Source of the DNA: Chryseobacterium bernardetii
GTDB lineage: Bacteria > Bacteroidota > Bacteroidia > Flavobacteriales > Weeksellaceae
DNA length: 64,000 nt
Reading direction: 5' to 3'
Assembly: GCF_003815975.1 (NCBI RefSeq)
Contig: NZ_CP033932.1
Span: 1,240,001 to 1,304,000, forward strand
In this document: piece by piece, positions 51,018 through 59,120 of the stretch
Layout: the number at the start of each line of letters is the position of its first letter
Numbering within the stretch: the first letter of the stretch is position 1
Made by a program: the position numbers and the translations under genes
The notes under the pieces: model-generated
The model's database searches: none
What the model was told of the DNA's origin: nothing
Seen by the model: only the letters and a program-made list of their open reading frames with translations

Positions 51018-53042
51018 ATGAAATCTATCTTAATAAAAACACAAGCAATTATTTTCGTACTCTTTGGATTTACCATGGTTTTTGCCCAAAACAGCATGAA
51101 AATTCCTTCTGATGCCGTATTTTATATGGAAGTCAACGGGAAACAGCTTAATAATAAAATAAACTGGACTAAACTGAATCCTTTGCTGCATGAACTCAGT
51201 AAAAAAGGCAAAGAAAAACCTTCATGGACAGATTATTCCAAAACAGGAATCAAATACGACGCTGTTCAGTATCACTATGCCAGCTTTAATGACTCCATTA
51301 AGACATACAATACCCATTTTATCATTGATAATCAAGAAAAATTCCAGCAGTTTGTCAATTCTATGAAGAAGAAAGGGCAGGAGGTTTTCAGCAGAAAGAA
51401 CTATTCTTACGTAGATATTGATGATGATATTTTTGTAGCCTGGAATGGGAGCCGTGCTGTTCTCAGCATGATCAGCTATACCAAACCTTATAAAGAAAAT
51501 CTTTGGGCTGCAGATGGGGTTGCAGACAGTGCAGCCGTTGCTGTTGTCGATTCTGCTGTTATTGCACCAGATGCCGCAGATGTATATGCTGATGAACCGG
51601 AAAAACCTTTTGATTACAAAGAAGAAATTAAAAATCTGAAGGAAGATATTAAGTATCTGAAAGAAAGCATTAAAGATAATAACAAAGAAATTGCAAGAAT
51701 TCAGAAGGATATCAAGTACCTTCAAAAGCATCATAAATATCCTCAGGAAAAAGAAAGTCCGGAAATTGCTGAAAATGAAGGAGAAATGCCTGGCGAATCT
51801 TATGATGAGGAAGGTGAGAAAGCTTTCCAGAAAGAGCAGGATTCTATCAGAAGAGAAAATTTCAAGATTGTTCAAAAGAATGCAGAAGCCAGGTTTGATC
51901 AATACTTCAGTTCAAATTTGGAAATTGAAGTTCCTAAGGAAATGCTGGCATTCAGAGATGGTAATTCTGATGTTTTTGTCTATACAGACTATGGCAGAAT
52001 TGTAAATGACGGAATTTATGGAAAGATGACAAAGTATTATACTTACGGACAGCTTTTCAAAAATATGTACAATTCCAACCATTCTTACAACCTGTATTTT
52101 GATAAAGATAAAGTAAGGCTGGTGAATAATTATCAGCATAAAAACCCTGAAATTCAGAAGAGTATGTCTGCTATTTACAAAGGGAAGAAAAACAGAAAGC
52201 TTCTGGAACTTATCAATGAAAAAAGTGTTGGCTATTATGCGATGAATGTAAACGGAGCGAAATGCTTTGACATGATGTACAGCCTTCTTCAGAATTCAGG
52301 AGTCAGCGAGTATAAAAAAGAAATGGAGCTCATCATGGAAACCATGAAAATTGTTCTGGATGAAGATGCGATTGCAAAAATAGCACCAGGAAACGGAATA
52401 TTTGTCTTGAATGAACTGAAATCCAAACAGGTAGAGTATACCGATTATGAATATGATGCTGATTTCAATGAAAAAGAAGTAAAGAAAACCAAGGAAATTG
52501 CTGTTCCTAACTTTACATTTGCCTTTGCAACGGAGAATGAGGGGTATTGGAACCGTATTTTTGATATGCTGGCAACCAACAAAAAACTATCTAAAAGATT
52601 CTCTAAAAAAGGAAACGTATACGCATTTAAAGAAGAAAAAAATGGTGGGTACATTGATCAGCTGTTCTTTACTGTAAAAGATGGAGTGGTATATTTAATG
52701 AGTTCCACAGACAATATGTTACCGGTGAATCAATCTGATATTTCCAGAAAATGGGCAAAAGATTCTGCTAAATATCCTTTATCCGGAAGATTGGATATCC
52801 AGAAACTTCTAACTGGGCTGGACAAAGAATTCAAGAGTCCTAAAGATAGAAAGACATTGGACGCCATCAGAAAAAATGTAGGGGAACTATACTATAAGAC
52901 AGAAGTAAAAGGAGAAAGTATCCAGACTGAAATGAATTATAATATCAAAGATTCTTCAGAGAACAGTTTGATGTATTTCTTTGATGTATTTGATCAGATT
53001 TTTAAAACAAAGGAAACAGAAAAGAAGTCATCCATTCTATAA
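51018..53042 (+). CDS. Secreted 674-residue protein with coiled-coil insert (DUF3352/DUF4836-like)
   Basis: Signal peptide MKSILIKTQAIIFVLFGFTMVFA. The N-terminal part reads KIPSDAVFYMEVNGKQLNNK, like the P-A-D-A-x-x-x-x-x-V-D opening of DUF3352/DUF4836-type envelope proteins. Residues about 195-245 are a strong coiled coil (YKEEIKNLKEDIKYLKESIK, NKEIARIQKDIKYLQKH), and 245-300 a charged linker. The rest resembles the product of the following gene: EYTDYEYDADFNEKEVKK matches ISYEYDDNFNEVEKKA there, and TGIKYDAVQYHYASFNDSIK aligns with SGIRIPDFLQIFHVKDTKFS. The two genes are therefore paralogues, with the coiled coil as an insertion. TAA and ATG are directly adjacent to the next gene. Function unknown. 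Confidence 0.72.
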   Translation: MKSILIKTQAIIFVLFGFTMVFAQNSMKIPSDAVFYMEVNGKQLNNKINWTKLNPLLHELSKKGKEKPSWTDYSKTGIKYDAVQYHYASFNDSIKTYNTHFIIDNQEKFQQFVNSMKKKGQEVFSRKNYSYVDIDDDIFVAWNGSRAVLSMISYTKPYKENLWAADGVADSAAVAVVDSAVIAPDAADVYADEPEKPFDYKEEIKNLKEDIKYLKESIKDNNKEIARIQKDIKYLQKHHKYPQEKESPEIAENEGEMPGESYDEEGEKAFQKEQDSIRRENFKIVQKNAEARFDQYFSSNLEIEVPKEMLAFRDGNSDVFVYTDYGRIVNDGIYGKMTKYYTYGQLFKNMYNSNHSYNLYFDKDKVRLVNNYQHKNPEIQKSMSAIYKGKKNRKLLELINEKSVGYYAMNVNGAKCFDMMYSLLQNSGVSEYKKEMELIMETMKIVLDEDAIAKIAPGNGIFVLNELKSKQVEYTDYEYDADFNEKEVKKTKEIAVPNFTFAFATENEGYWNRIFDMLATNKKLSKRFSKKGNVYAFKEEKNGGYIDQLFFTVKDGVVYLMSSTDNMLPVNQSDISRKWAKDSAKYPLSGRLDIQKLLTGLDKEFKSPKDRKTLDAIRKNVGELYYKTEVKGESIQTEMNYNIKDSSENSLMYFFDVFDQIFKTKETEKKSSIL

Positions 53043-54281
53043 ATGAAAAAAAAGAAGATTATTGCCCCGTTACTTTTATTGCTCGCTGTTGCGTTATATT
53101 TTGTGGTTTTTCATAAAGATAAGAACCTCAGATATATTCCTGAGAATGCGGATGCAGTTGTTTTAATTGACAGTAAAAAACTAATGGGGCAGTACCTCTT
53201 CAGCTTGGCAGCACATCCTTCAAAGTGGTGGGGTGATACTACGAAAAGTAAAAGCTCCGCTTCAATAAAAGATTCCGGAATCCGAATTCCGGATTTTTTA
53301 CAGATTTTCCACGTTAAAGACACTAAGTTCTCCGATTGGTACAGTGTTTTAGAACTTAAAGACCCACAGAAATTTATTGCTTTTTTGAAGTTGCAGAAGT
53401 TTACAGATAAAGGAAATAATCATTTTCAGAAAGGCCAGTTTTTCTTTATGATAGAAGGGAACTTCTGTATTGCGGGAACTTCTGATCTGGCTTTTGATCC
53501 CATTAAGAAACAACTTCTTAAGACTTCTTCAAATCATGTTTGGGAGGCAGACAAACTGATTCAGAATACATTGGGAAGCATTTCTTTTATTTCAGGGCAG
53601 AAAGTTCAAAACTTTTCTGTTGAATTAAAGGACGACGAAATAGAGGTCAGAAATAATTCAAATCAGGAGATTTTTAATGCAATAACTTCAAAGCTTCAAA
53701 AAGGAAAGGAATTTCTGACATTGCAGCTGGATCAGAAAAACCTTAGGAGCTTTACCCGTTTTTTTAATAAAAATATTGCAGATTCTTTACAGGCTGCTTC
53801 TTTAAAAGCTTCTGCAGATCTTGAGCAGGTAAATGATACCATCATCAGCTATGAATATGATGATAACTTTAATGAAGTTGAAAAAAAAGCCATTCAGAAG
53901 ATTGTACAGCCTAATTATGTTATTGATATCCAAAGTAAGGATCCAGGAAAAACCTGGCACTATTTCCTGTCTAAAAAGTGGATCAATAGTGAAAATCAAT
54001 TCACTGCAATTCCTTTCCAGCCAAATAAAATAAGTCAGAACAGAGGCAGAATTATAATAAACTCAACCAGAAAAGCAATATCATTACCCCCTCAACTAAA
54101 CGAGAACTACATTGTCATCCGAAACAGTACTTTGCTGTATTCTTCTTTAAAAACCCTGAGCAATACTGAGAAAAAAATCATTTCTGATATTGATTATGTA
54201 CTGTATGGCAATACATCAGAAAATTATTGGCTGAAAATAAAGGCGAAAAAAGGAGAATTACCCTTAATTTTACGGTGGTAA
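53043..54281 (+). CDS. Membrane-anchored paralogue of the 674-residue protein
   Basis: A 412-residue protein. MKKKKIIAPLLLLLAVALYFVV is a TM anchor or uncleaved signal. The body begins with RYIPENADAVVLIDSKKLMG, similar to the opening of the upstream protein, and shares the YEYD-x-(D/N)-FNE motif (ISYEYDDNFNEVEKKA, about residues 268-283) and the segment SGIRIPDFLQIFHVKDTKFSDW. The coiled-coil insert of the upstream paralogue is missing, which explains the shorter length. The start codon follows the preceding stop without a gap (TAAATG), so translational coupling is expected. Both paralogues likely act at the inner-membrane/periplasm side together with the lipoprotein. Function unknown. Confidence 0.7.
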   Translation: MKKKKIIAPLLLLLAVALYFVVFHKDKNLRYIPENADAVVLIDSKKLMGQYLFSLAAHPSKWWGDTTKSKSSASIKDSGIRIPDFLQIFHVKDTKFSDWYSVLELKDPQKFIAFLKLQKFTDKGNNHFQKGQFFFMIEGNFCIAGTSDLAFDPIKKQLLKTSSNHVWEADKLIQNTLGSISFISGQKVQNFSVELKDDEIEVRNNSNQEIFNAITSKLQKGKEFLTLQLDQKNLRSFTRFFNKNIADSLQAASLKASADLEQVNDTIISYEYDDNFNEVEKKAIQKIVQPNYVIDIQSKDPGKTWHYFLSKKWINSENQFTAIPFQPNKISQNRGRIIINSTRKAISLPPQLNENYIVIRNSTLLYSSLKTLSNTEKKIISDIDYVLYGNTSENYWLKIKAKKGELPLILRW

Positions 54282-54311
54282 TCTGGAAACTCAACTGAAA
54301 AAATCCAATTA

Positions 54312-54650
54312 ATGGCTCCATCAGAAATAGCTTTACTGAAAACCTGTACACATTATTTTTTACATTTTGTGTTTCCTGTCTTTATTGCGCTGGTCTTTTA
54401 TCCTGAAAACTGGAAGAAAGTGTATCTTATATTATTGGCAACAATGCTGGTAGATCTGGACCATCTTTTTGCCAATCCTATTTTTGATCCCTCAAGAGAA
54501 AGCATAGGTTTTCATTTTTTACATTCCTATTATGCCATTGCGGTGTATTTTTTGATGCTGTTTTTTAGAGGGAATATCAGAATTGTTGCCATTGGATTAC
54601 TTTTTCATATGTTAACAGATTATCAGGACTTTAACTTCTGGCCTCATTAA
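54312..54650 (+). CDS. DUF6122-family small membrane protein
   Basis: A 112-residue inner-membrane protein with three to four predicted TM helices: about 12-30 (HYFLHFVFPVFIALVFY), 36-50 (VYLILLATMLVDLDHLF), 68-86 (FHFLHSYYAIAVYFLMLFF) and 88-103 (IRIVAIGLLFHMLTDYQD). The motif MLVDLDHLFANPIFDPSRES and late LLFHMLTDYQDF with conserved His/Asp matches DUF6122, a family reminiscent of YdjM-like metal-dependent membrane hydrolases; that functional link is inference from the D-x-D-H and H-x-x-x-D residues. It sits 30 bases after the envelope operon on the same strand and before the Ca2+/H+ antiporter gene. Confidence 0.8.
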   Translation: MAPSEIALLKTCTHYFLHFVFPVFIALVFYPENWKKVYLILLATMLVDLDHLFANPIFDPSRESIGFHFLHSYYAIAVYFLMLFFRGNIRIVAIGLLFHMLTDYQDFNFWPH

Positions 54651-54716
54651 AATAACATTAATATTTTCTTTTGATATTGAAAATATTATAGATTTTTTGT
54701 ATTTTGTAGTCACTTT

Positions 54717-55787
54717 ATGAAGCTTAAAGAACTTTTACATTACACCTATATTTTTCCTGTCCTTGCGGTAGGGTATTACTTTTCCGGACTGATGGGAAAT
54801 GGCGTTGTTTATGATATCATTGCCGGGATTTTACTTATTGGAAGTGTTTTATCGGCAGTTCACCATGCAGAAATGGTAGCTCATAAAGTAGGAGAACCTT
54901 TCGGGACCATTATCCTTGCTCTTTGTATCACCATTATTGAAGTAGCGCTAATCATCTCACTGATGGTGGCCGGCGGAGATCAGGCGATCACGCTGGCCAG
55001 AGATACCGTTTTTGCTGCCGTAATGCTGATCCTGAACGGGATTTTAGGAATCTGTATTCTGGTAGGTGGCGTGAAATATCATGAACAGTTCTTTGCAAGA
55101 ACTTCAGCAACTACTTATCTGGTAAGTATTGTCTCTATTTTAGTGCTTACCCTTGTACTTCCTAACTTCACTTCAAGCGTCAACGGACCTTTCTATAATG
55201 AAGCACAGCTTATTTTCATATCCATCGCATGTCTTGCTATTTATGGTGTTTTCCTGATGGTACAGACAGTAAGGCACAGAAGCTACTTCGTTGTTCCTGA
55301 TGAACATCCTGAAGAACATTATATTCCTACTTTAACAAAAACCCTGATAAGTTTTGGCTTTCTGGTTATTTGCCTGGTGATCGTTGTTTTAATGGCAAAA
55401 GGACTTTCGGATACAATTGAAGCAATGGTGCAAAGCGTAGGAGCTCCTAAATCTTTGGTAGGGGTTATTATTGCAGCGGTTGTTCTTCTTCCTGAAGGAG
55501 TTGCAGCCATCAGGGCAGCCAGAAATAATCAGATACAATCCAGTTTAAATTTGGCATTGGGATCAGCATTAGCAAGTATCGGATTAACAATTCCTGCAGT
55601 TTCTGTAGTGTGTATTATGTATGATATTCCGTTGGTATTAGGGTTGGATAAGAAAGATGTTATCCTTCTTTCCCTGTCAGTGTTTATTGTGATGCTTTCC
55701 TTAAGCCGGGGGAAGACCAATATCCTGTACGGAACCGTGCTATTAGTGAATCTTGCAGCGTATATCTTTACGGTGATTGTTCCTTAA
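54717..55787 (+). CDS. Ca2+/H+ antiporter, ChaA-like (CaCA family)
   Basis: A 356-residue inner-membrane exchanger with about 11 TM helices. The first alpha repeat is SAVHHAEMVAHKVGEPFGTI with LALCITIIEVALIISLM (conserved G-E-P-(F/Y)-G-T and Glu in TM), the second IAAVVLLPEGVAAIRAARNN with QSSLNLALGSALASIGLTIP. Both end with small-residue helix motifs typical of CaCA exchangers of the ChaA branch. It exports Ca2+, Na+ or K+ in exchange for protons. The gene is preceded by a 66-base AT-rich spacer and is convergent with the hemoglobin gene; there is no clear terminator in the 31-base gap. Confidence 0.9.
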   Translation: MKLKELLHYTYIFPVLAVGYYFSGLMGNGVVYDIIAGILLIGSVLSAVHHAEMVAHKVGEPFGTIILALCITIIEVALIISLMVAGGDQAITLARDTVFAAVMLILNGILGICILVGGVKYHEQFFARTSATTYLVSIVSILVLTLVLPNFTSSVNGPFYNEAQLIFISIACLAIYGVFLMVQTVRHRSYFVVPDEHPEEHYIPTLTKTLISFGFLVICLVIVVLMAKGLSDTIEAMVQSVGAPKSLVGVIIAAVVLLPEGVAAIRAARNNQIQSSLNLALGSALASIGLTIPAVSVVCIMYDIPLVLGLDKKDVILLSLSVFIVMLSLSRGKTNILYGTVLLVNLAAYIFTVIVP

Positions 55788-55818
55788 TAGAATCTCATAA
55801 CCTGCATTACGAATCTCA

Positions 55819-56199
55819 TTAAAGCCTTCTCGCCAATTCCATTTTAAAGGCCATCAGCTTGGCTATGTTCTCGGATTTGTAGATCGCCATATCAGCATTT
55901 TCACCTACGAAATTCTCCTCAATGGTAGTTCTCCATAGTTCCAGCCATCTGTCGAAGTGTTTTTGTTCCATAGCCTGTATCTCATTGATCGGAAAATGGA
56001 CGCCCATTGGATTCCCTTTGTAAGTCATTTGCCCAAACAGGATAGATTCCCAAAATGAATACATTTTAGGAAGATGTTTATCCCAGTCAACTTTGGCAAT
56101 ATCATTGAAGAAGAAGCCAATTGTTTCATCCTTCACTACTTTAGTATAAAATGAATTCACCAGGTATTCAATGTCTTCTCTTGATTCAAGCTTTTTCAT
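55819..56199 (-). CDS. Group III truncated hemoglobin
   Basis: A 126-residue globin of the truncated group III (P) type. SREDIEYLVNSFYTKVVKDE begins the A-B helices with the B10 Tyr; FFNDIAKVDWDKHLPKMYSF and WESILFGQMTYKGNPMGVHF make the E region, and EQKHFDRWLELWRTTIEENF contains the proximal His of the F helix. These small heme proteins bind O2 and NO in the cytoplasm; a role in NO detoxification or redox sensing is proposed for relatives. It is a single gene convergent with the ChaA-like antiporter. No NsrR-like site was recognised upstream. Confidence 0.9.
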   Translation of the reverse strand: MKKLESREDIEYLVNSFYTKVVKDETIGFFFNDIAKVDWDKHLPKMYSFWESILFGQMTYKGNPMGVHFPINEIQAMEQKHFDRWLELWRTTIEENFVGENADMAIYKSENIAKLMAFKMELARRL

Positions 56200-56245
56200 A
56201 TCCCAAATTTACTGTAAAATCAAATTGAATAAGTAAAGGATTCAA

Positions 56246-56280
56246 TTGATAAAATTCATGAAAACAATATTTTATCTTTG
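56246..56280 (+). promoter_or_regulatory. Probable promoter of the K+ channel operon
   Basis: TATCTTTG at 56273-56280 is a full TAnnTTTG -7 match; a TTG at 56246-56248 lies 24 bases upstream, at the long edge of the usual range. The start codon is at 56345. Confidence 0.5.
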
Positions 56281-56344
56281 TATCCGGAATCAGTAGAAGA
56301 TTAATGGTTAATAATTAAGTGATTCAAATAACAAATGATATAAG

Positions 56345-57316
56345 ATGACAAGAGGATTCAGAAAAAAGATCCGCCAGAAGAACACTGAAAACAGTGGTTT
56401 CGGAAGCAATGCCTCAGGAAGATTCATCAATAAAGATGGCCTTCCCAATGTAAAGAGAACAGGTGTAAATGTTTTCAACAGCCTGAGCTGGTATCATACC
56501 ATGCTGAATTTGTCTTCATTCCGTTTTATTTCATATCTTGTTGTGGCCTATATTCTTGTAAACCTTGTGTTTGCGATGATCTATTACCTGATAGGTGTAG
56601 AGCACCTGACGGGGATAGATAAGAGTGATCCGCTGAATGAGTTTATCGATGTTTTCTTTTTCAGCTCACAGACCTTTACCACAGTAGGATATGGAAGAAT
56701 TGCTCCTGTAGGCTTTTTGGCTAGTTTGGTAGCTACTTTTGAAGCTTTTCTAGGATTGCTTACCTTTGCCATTGCAACAGGTCTTTTTTACGGAAGATTT
56801 TCAAGACCGAGGGCTTATTTAAGGTTTTCTGATATTGCAGTGATTGCTCCTTTTGAAGAAGGAACGGCCTTAATGTTCAGGTTGGCGCCTTATAAGAATA
56901 ATGCGCTTACAGATGCTGATGTTATTGTATCTACAGCCATTGAAGTAATTGAAAATGATGTTCCCAAGAGCAATTTTTACAGGTTGGAAACCCATTTAAG
57001 TAAAATCAATACTTTAGCTCTGAACTGGACGGTAGTTCATAAAATCAATGAAAGTTCTCCTTTTTACGGCTTCTCCGAAGATGATTTTAAAAGTACAGAT
57101 ATAGAGATCATTGTTCAGGTACGGGCATTTGATGAAGTGTTCTCCAATACAGTAGTTCAGAGATCTTCGTATGTGACAGGGGAAATTGTATACGGAGCAA
57201 AATTTGTCCCTATGTATTATCCTGACAAAAAGAATCTTGCCACCATTTTAGATCTTGATAAGATCAACGAATATCAAAAAACAGATCTTCCTGCTCAGCC
57301 AGGAAACAGAGAATAA
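56345..57316 (+). CDS. Inward-rectifier K+ channel (KirBac type)
   Basis: A 323-residue two-TM potassium channel. TM1 lies at about 60-83 (FISYLVVAYILVNLVFAMIY), the pore loop FFFSSQTFTTVGYGRIAPVG holds the selectivity filter TVGYG at 113-117, and TM2 is about 122-148. The C-terminal 170 residues form the cytoplasmic Kir domain (RPRAYLRFSDIAVIAPFEEG, ALMFRLAPYKNNALTDADVI, HKINESSPFYGFSEDDF). The N-terminal 50 residues are basic and disordered. Tetramers would pass K+ inward. It ends with TAA directly followed by the ATG of the YkgJ-like gene, so the two are coupled. Confidence 0.92.
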   Translation: MTRGFRKKIRQKNTENSGFGSNASGRFINKDGLPNVKRTGVNVFNSLSWYHTMLNLSSFRFISYLVVAYILVNLVFAMIYYLIGVEHLTGIDKSDPLNEFIDVFFFSSQTFTTVGYGRIAPVGFLASLVATFEAFLGLLTFAIATGLFYGRFSRPRAYLRFSDIAVIAPFEEGTALMFRLAPYKNNALTDADVIVSTAIEVIENDVPKSNFYRLETHLSKINTLALNWTVVHKINESSPFYGFSEDDFKSTDIEIIVQVRAFDEVFSNTVVQRSSYVTGEIVYGAKFVPMYYPDKKNLATILDLDKINEYQKTDLPAQPGNRE

Positions 57317-57805
57317 ATGAATTTAGATTTTTATAAAAAACAAGCTTTACAAAAGCAGAAAGAGCATAAGAAATTTCTGGACGGATTGAAGAAGAAGCCG
57401 CCCAAAAACCTCGATTATATCGTACAGGAAACCCACGATGAAGTTTTTGATGAAATAGACTGTTTACAATGTGCCAATTGCTGTAAAACCACAGGTCCTT
57501 TATACACTGAAAAAGATATTGAGCGTATTGCCAAACATCTACGCATGAAATCTGCAGATTTTGAAGCTAAATTTTTAAGAGTGGATGAAGACAATGATAA
57601 AGTACTTCAGAATCTTCCCTGCTATTTCCTGAACAGTGATAATACCTGTTCTATCTATGAAGTAAGGCCAAAAGCCTGTAGAGAATATCCTCATACAGAT
57701 CGCAAAAAGATTTACCAGATCAACAATCTGATGCTGAAAAATACAGTAATTTGTCCTGCTGCTTTTGAATTTGTAGAAAAAATGATGAAGAATATAGCGA
57801 AGTAA
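57317..57805 (+). CDS. YkgJ-family cysteine-cluster protein
   Basis: A 162-residue cytoplasmic protein with the YkgJ (putative zinc- or iron-chelating) domain. The Cys signature is DCLQCANCCKTTGPLY (C-x2-C-x2-C-C) and later NLPCYFLNSDNTCSIYEVRP with KACREYPH (C-x7-C-x7-C spaced). The N-terminal 45 residues are a lysine-rich helix (KKQALQKQKEHKKFLDGLKK). It probably binds a metal ion or Fe-S cluster; some members of the family take part in Fe-S-linked maturation. It starts directly after the stop of the K+ channel gene and is closed by a terminator 126 bases downstream. The role next to a channel is unclear. Confidence 0.88.
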   Translation: MNLDFYKKQALQKQKEHKKFLDGLKKKPPKNLDYIVQETHDEVFDEIDCLQCANCCKTTGPLYTEKDIERIAKHLRMKSADFEAKFLRVDEDNDKVLQNLPCYFLNSDNTCSIYEVRPKACREYPHTDRKKIYQINNLMLKNTVICPAAFEFVEKMMKNIAK

Positions 57806-57930
57806 ATTCTAAATACCAGAGAGACTCCAAATGGATATTTGCCAGGAAATAGTCTAACCAAGGATTTCTTAACTGTTAAAGTATTTAGTATTAGTTTTAA
57901 AAACAATAAAATACCTGAAATAGCATTTTT

Positions 57931-57953
57931 GAGCCTGAAAAGGCTCTTTTTTT
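57931..57953 (+). terminator. Terminator of the K+ channel/YkgJ operon
   Basis: GAGCCT / AGGCTC with a GAAA tetraloop, directly followed by seven T. Confidence 0.85.
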
Positions 57954-58086
57954 ATGCTTTAGTCTTCTTTTTTTGTATTTACAAATTCCTCTTAAAAAGT
58001 GATAAAGTCCGTTAAATAAGATGCTTACACATAATTTTTATAAATAACACTCCGTTTAGTTTAAACAATCATTTAAATATTACATT

Positions 58087-58407
58087 ATGAAAAAGTTATT
58101 TTTAACGGCAGCGTTTACATTAGTCGGAGTAATCGCAGTATCGGCTCAAACACAGACAACCCAGAAGCCAGCTGAAAGCACCACTAATAACCAGACAACA
58201 ACAACTCAAACACAGCCTCAGACATCAGAAACCAAAGCGGATTGGAATTCTACCACTACCACAACAAGTGGACAAAATACCACCACAACGGAAGCTTCAA
58301 CAGCAACACCGGCAGGGGAAGCTACTGTGAGTACAGGAACTACGATGGAAGCTACTAAGCCTGCAGAGGCCACAAAAGAACAAAAGAAATCTAAAAAGAA
58401 AAAGTGA
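58087..58407 (+). CDS. Secreted Thr/Gln-rich low-complexity protein
   Basis: A 106-residue exported protein: MKKLFLTAAFTLVGVIAVSA is a signal peptide ending in A-x-A. The mature 85 residues are dominated by Thr, Gln, Ala and Glu (TQTTQKPAESTTNNQTTTTQ) with no Cys and no hydrophobic core, and end in a basic tail (KEQKKSKKKK). It is likely to be disordered. Codon use and the signal peptide support a real gene, and a terminator follows. No family is recognised; similar small Thr-rich secreted proteins are frequent in Chryseobacterium. Confidence 0.65.
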   Translation: MKKLFLTAAFTLVGVIAVSAQTQTTQKPAESTTNNQTTTTQTQPQTSETKADWNSTTTTTSGQNTTTTEASTATPAGEATVSTGTTMEATKPAEATKEQKKSKKKK

Positions 58408-58432
58408 TAGTACTTTAGCAAACACTAGTCTG

Positions 58433-58463
58433 AATCCTGAAATCTTGTATTTCAGGATTTTTT
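58433..58463 (+). terminator. Terminator of the Thr-rich protein gene
   Basis: AATCCTGAAAT pairs perfectly with ATTTCAGGATT (11 bp) around a 5-base loop (CTTGT), followed by TTTT. It abuts the stop of the convergent gene. Confidence 0.82.
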
Positions 58464-58464
58464 A

Positions 58465-58887
58465 CTAGCGGTGAAGCACTGTTCTTTCGGATATTTTGTC
58501 ATCAAAATTCTGTACAAATAAATCAACTTTTGATTCATCAAAAATCCCTTTACTGTCGATAATATCATTTTGCATAAGTAATTTGATGGTAGACTGTAGA
58601 TCCCCGCCTGCAATTTCTGCTTTAGTTCCTTTTGTTAAAAATTTAACCTGGATATAATCATCGGATAAATCCATATGTGTGCCGTTATCTATAGCAATCA
58701 GCGCAATGATAGGTTTCTTTCCATCCAGTTCATAGAGATTGAAACCTCCAGCTCCAAAGGAGCCTATTTTTTCTGTTTTTAGAATTTCTTTATCATCAAC
58801 AAGTACTTTGTCTTTTTTGTATCTGATTTTTTGTCCTAGAACAAAGCTAGCTGATAAAAAAGCGCAAAATAGTAGAATTTTTTTCAT
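58465..58887 (-). CDS. Uncharacterised secreted 140-residue protein
   Basis: A 140-residue exported protein with signal peptide MKKILLFCAFLSASFVLG. The mature region has strand-rich sequence (KIRYKKDKVLVDDKEILKTE, KIGSFGAGGFNLYELDGKKP) and a Lys/Asp-rich C-terminal half (KAEIAGGDLQSTIKLLMQND), ending in DDKISERTVLHR. I do not recognise a named family; it is of a type common in Chryseobacterium. It is a single gene on the minus strand, 234 bases from the gdhA stop, separated from it by two terminators. Function unknown. Confidence 0.65.
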   Translation of the reverse strand: MKKILLFCAFLSASFVLGQKIRYKKDKVLVDDKEILKTEKIGSFGAGGFNLYELDGKKPIIALIAIDNGTHMDLSDDYIQVKFLTKGTKAEIAGGDLQSTIKLLMQNDIIDSKGIFDESKVDLFVQNFDDKISERTVLHR

Positions 58888-59007
58888 GGTAGAATAAGTA
58901 ATGGTCTAGTTTTTTAATGATTACAAAGATAATAATCCTCAATTAATAATAATCTGAATCTGAAGAGTTTTTAGTCAACCTTTTTCAGGACGAGACATAC
59001 AAATAAA

Positions 59008-59032
59008 AAAGCGCTGCATATAGCAGCGCTTT
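59008..59032 (-). terminator. Second terminator downstream of gdhA
   Basis: AAAGCGCTGC / GCAGCGCTTT form a perfect 10-bp stem with a 5-base loop. The minus-strand tail is T-rich (TTTATTTGTATG). With the next one it forms a tandem pair that insulates the 58465 gene. Confidence 0.75.
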
Positions 59033-59085
59033 CTCCTTTCACTTTTTACTTTTTTCCCATTATCCCGGGAACAGGCTATATCAAA

Positions 59086-59111
59086 AAAGGTCGGGAATTT
59101 TCCCAACCTTT
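59086..59111 (-). terminator. First terminator of gdhA
   Basis: An 11-bp stem (59086-59096 with 59101-59111, one mismatch) and a minus-strand T tail (TTTGATATA), 10 bases past the gdhA stop. Confidence 0.75.
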
Positions 59112-59120
59112 ATTTTTTTA

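Noticed and set aside
51222..51902. 226-codon minus-strand ORF, Phe/Ile-rich
   Set aside because: It lies wholly antisense to the 674-residue gene; its composition (Phe, Ile, Leu runs) is what the complement of a Lys/Glu-rich coiled-coil gene gives. No start context or homology.
54680..54716. TATTTTG before the Ca2+/H+ antiporter gene as a -7 box
   Set aside because: It is one base short of TAnnTTTG and has no properly spaced TTG.
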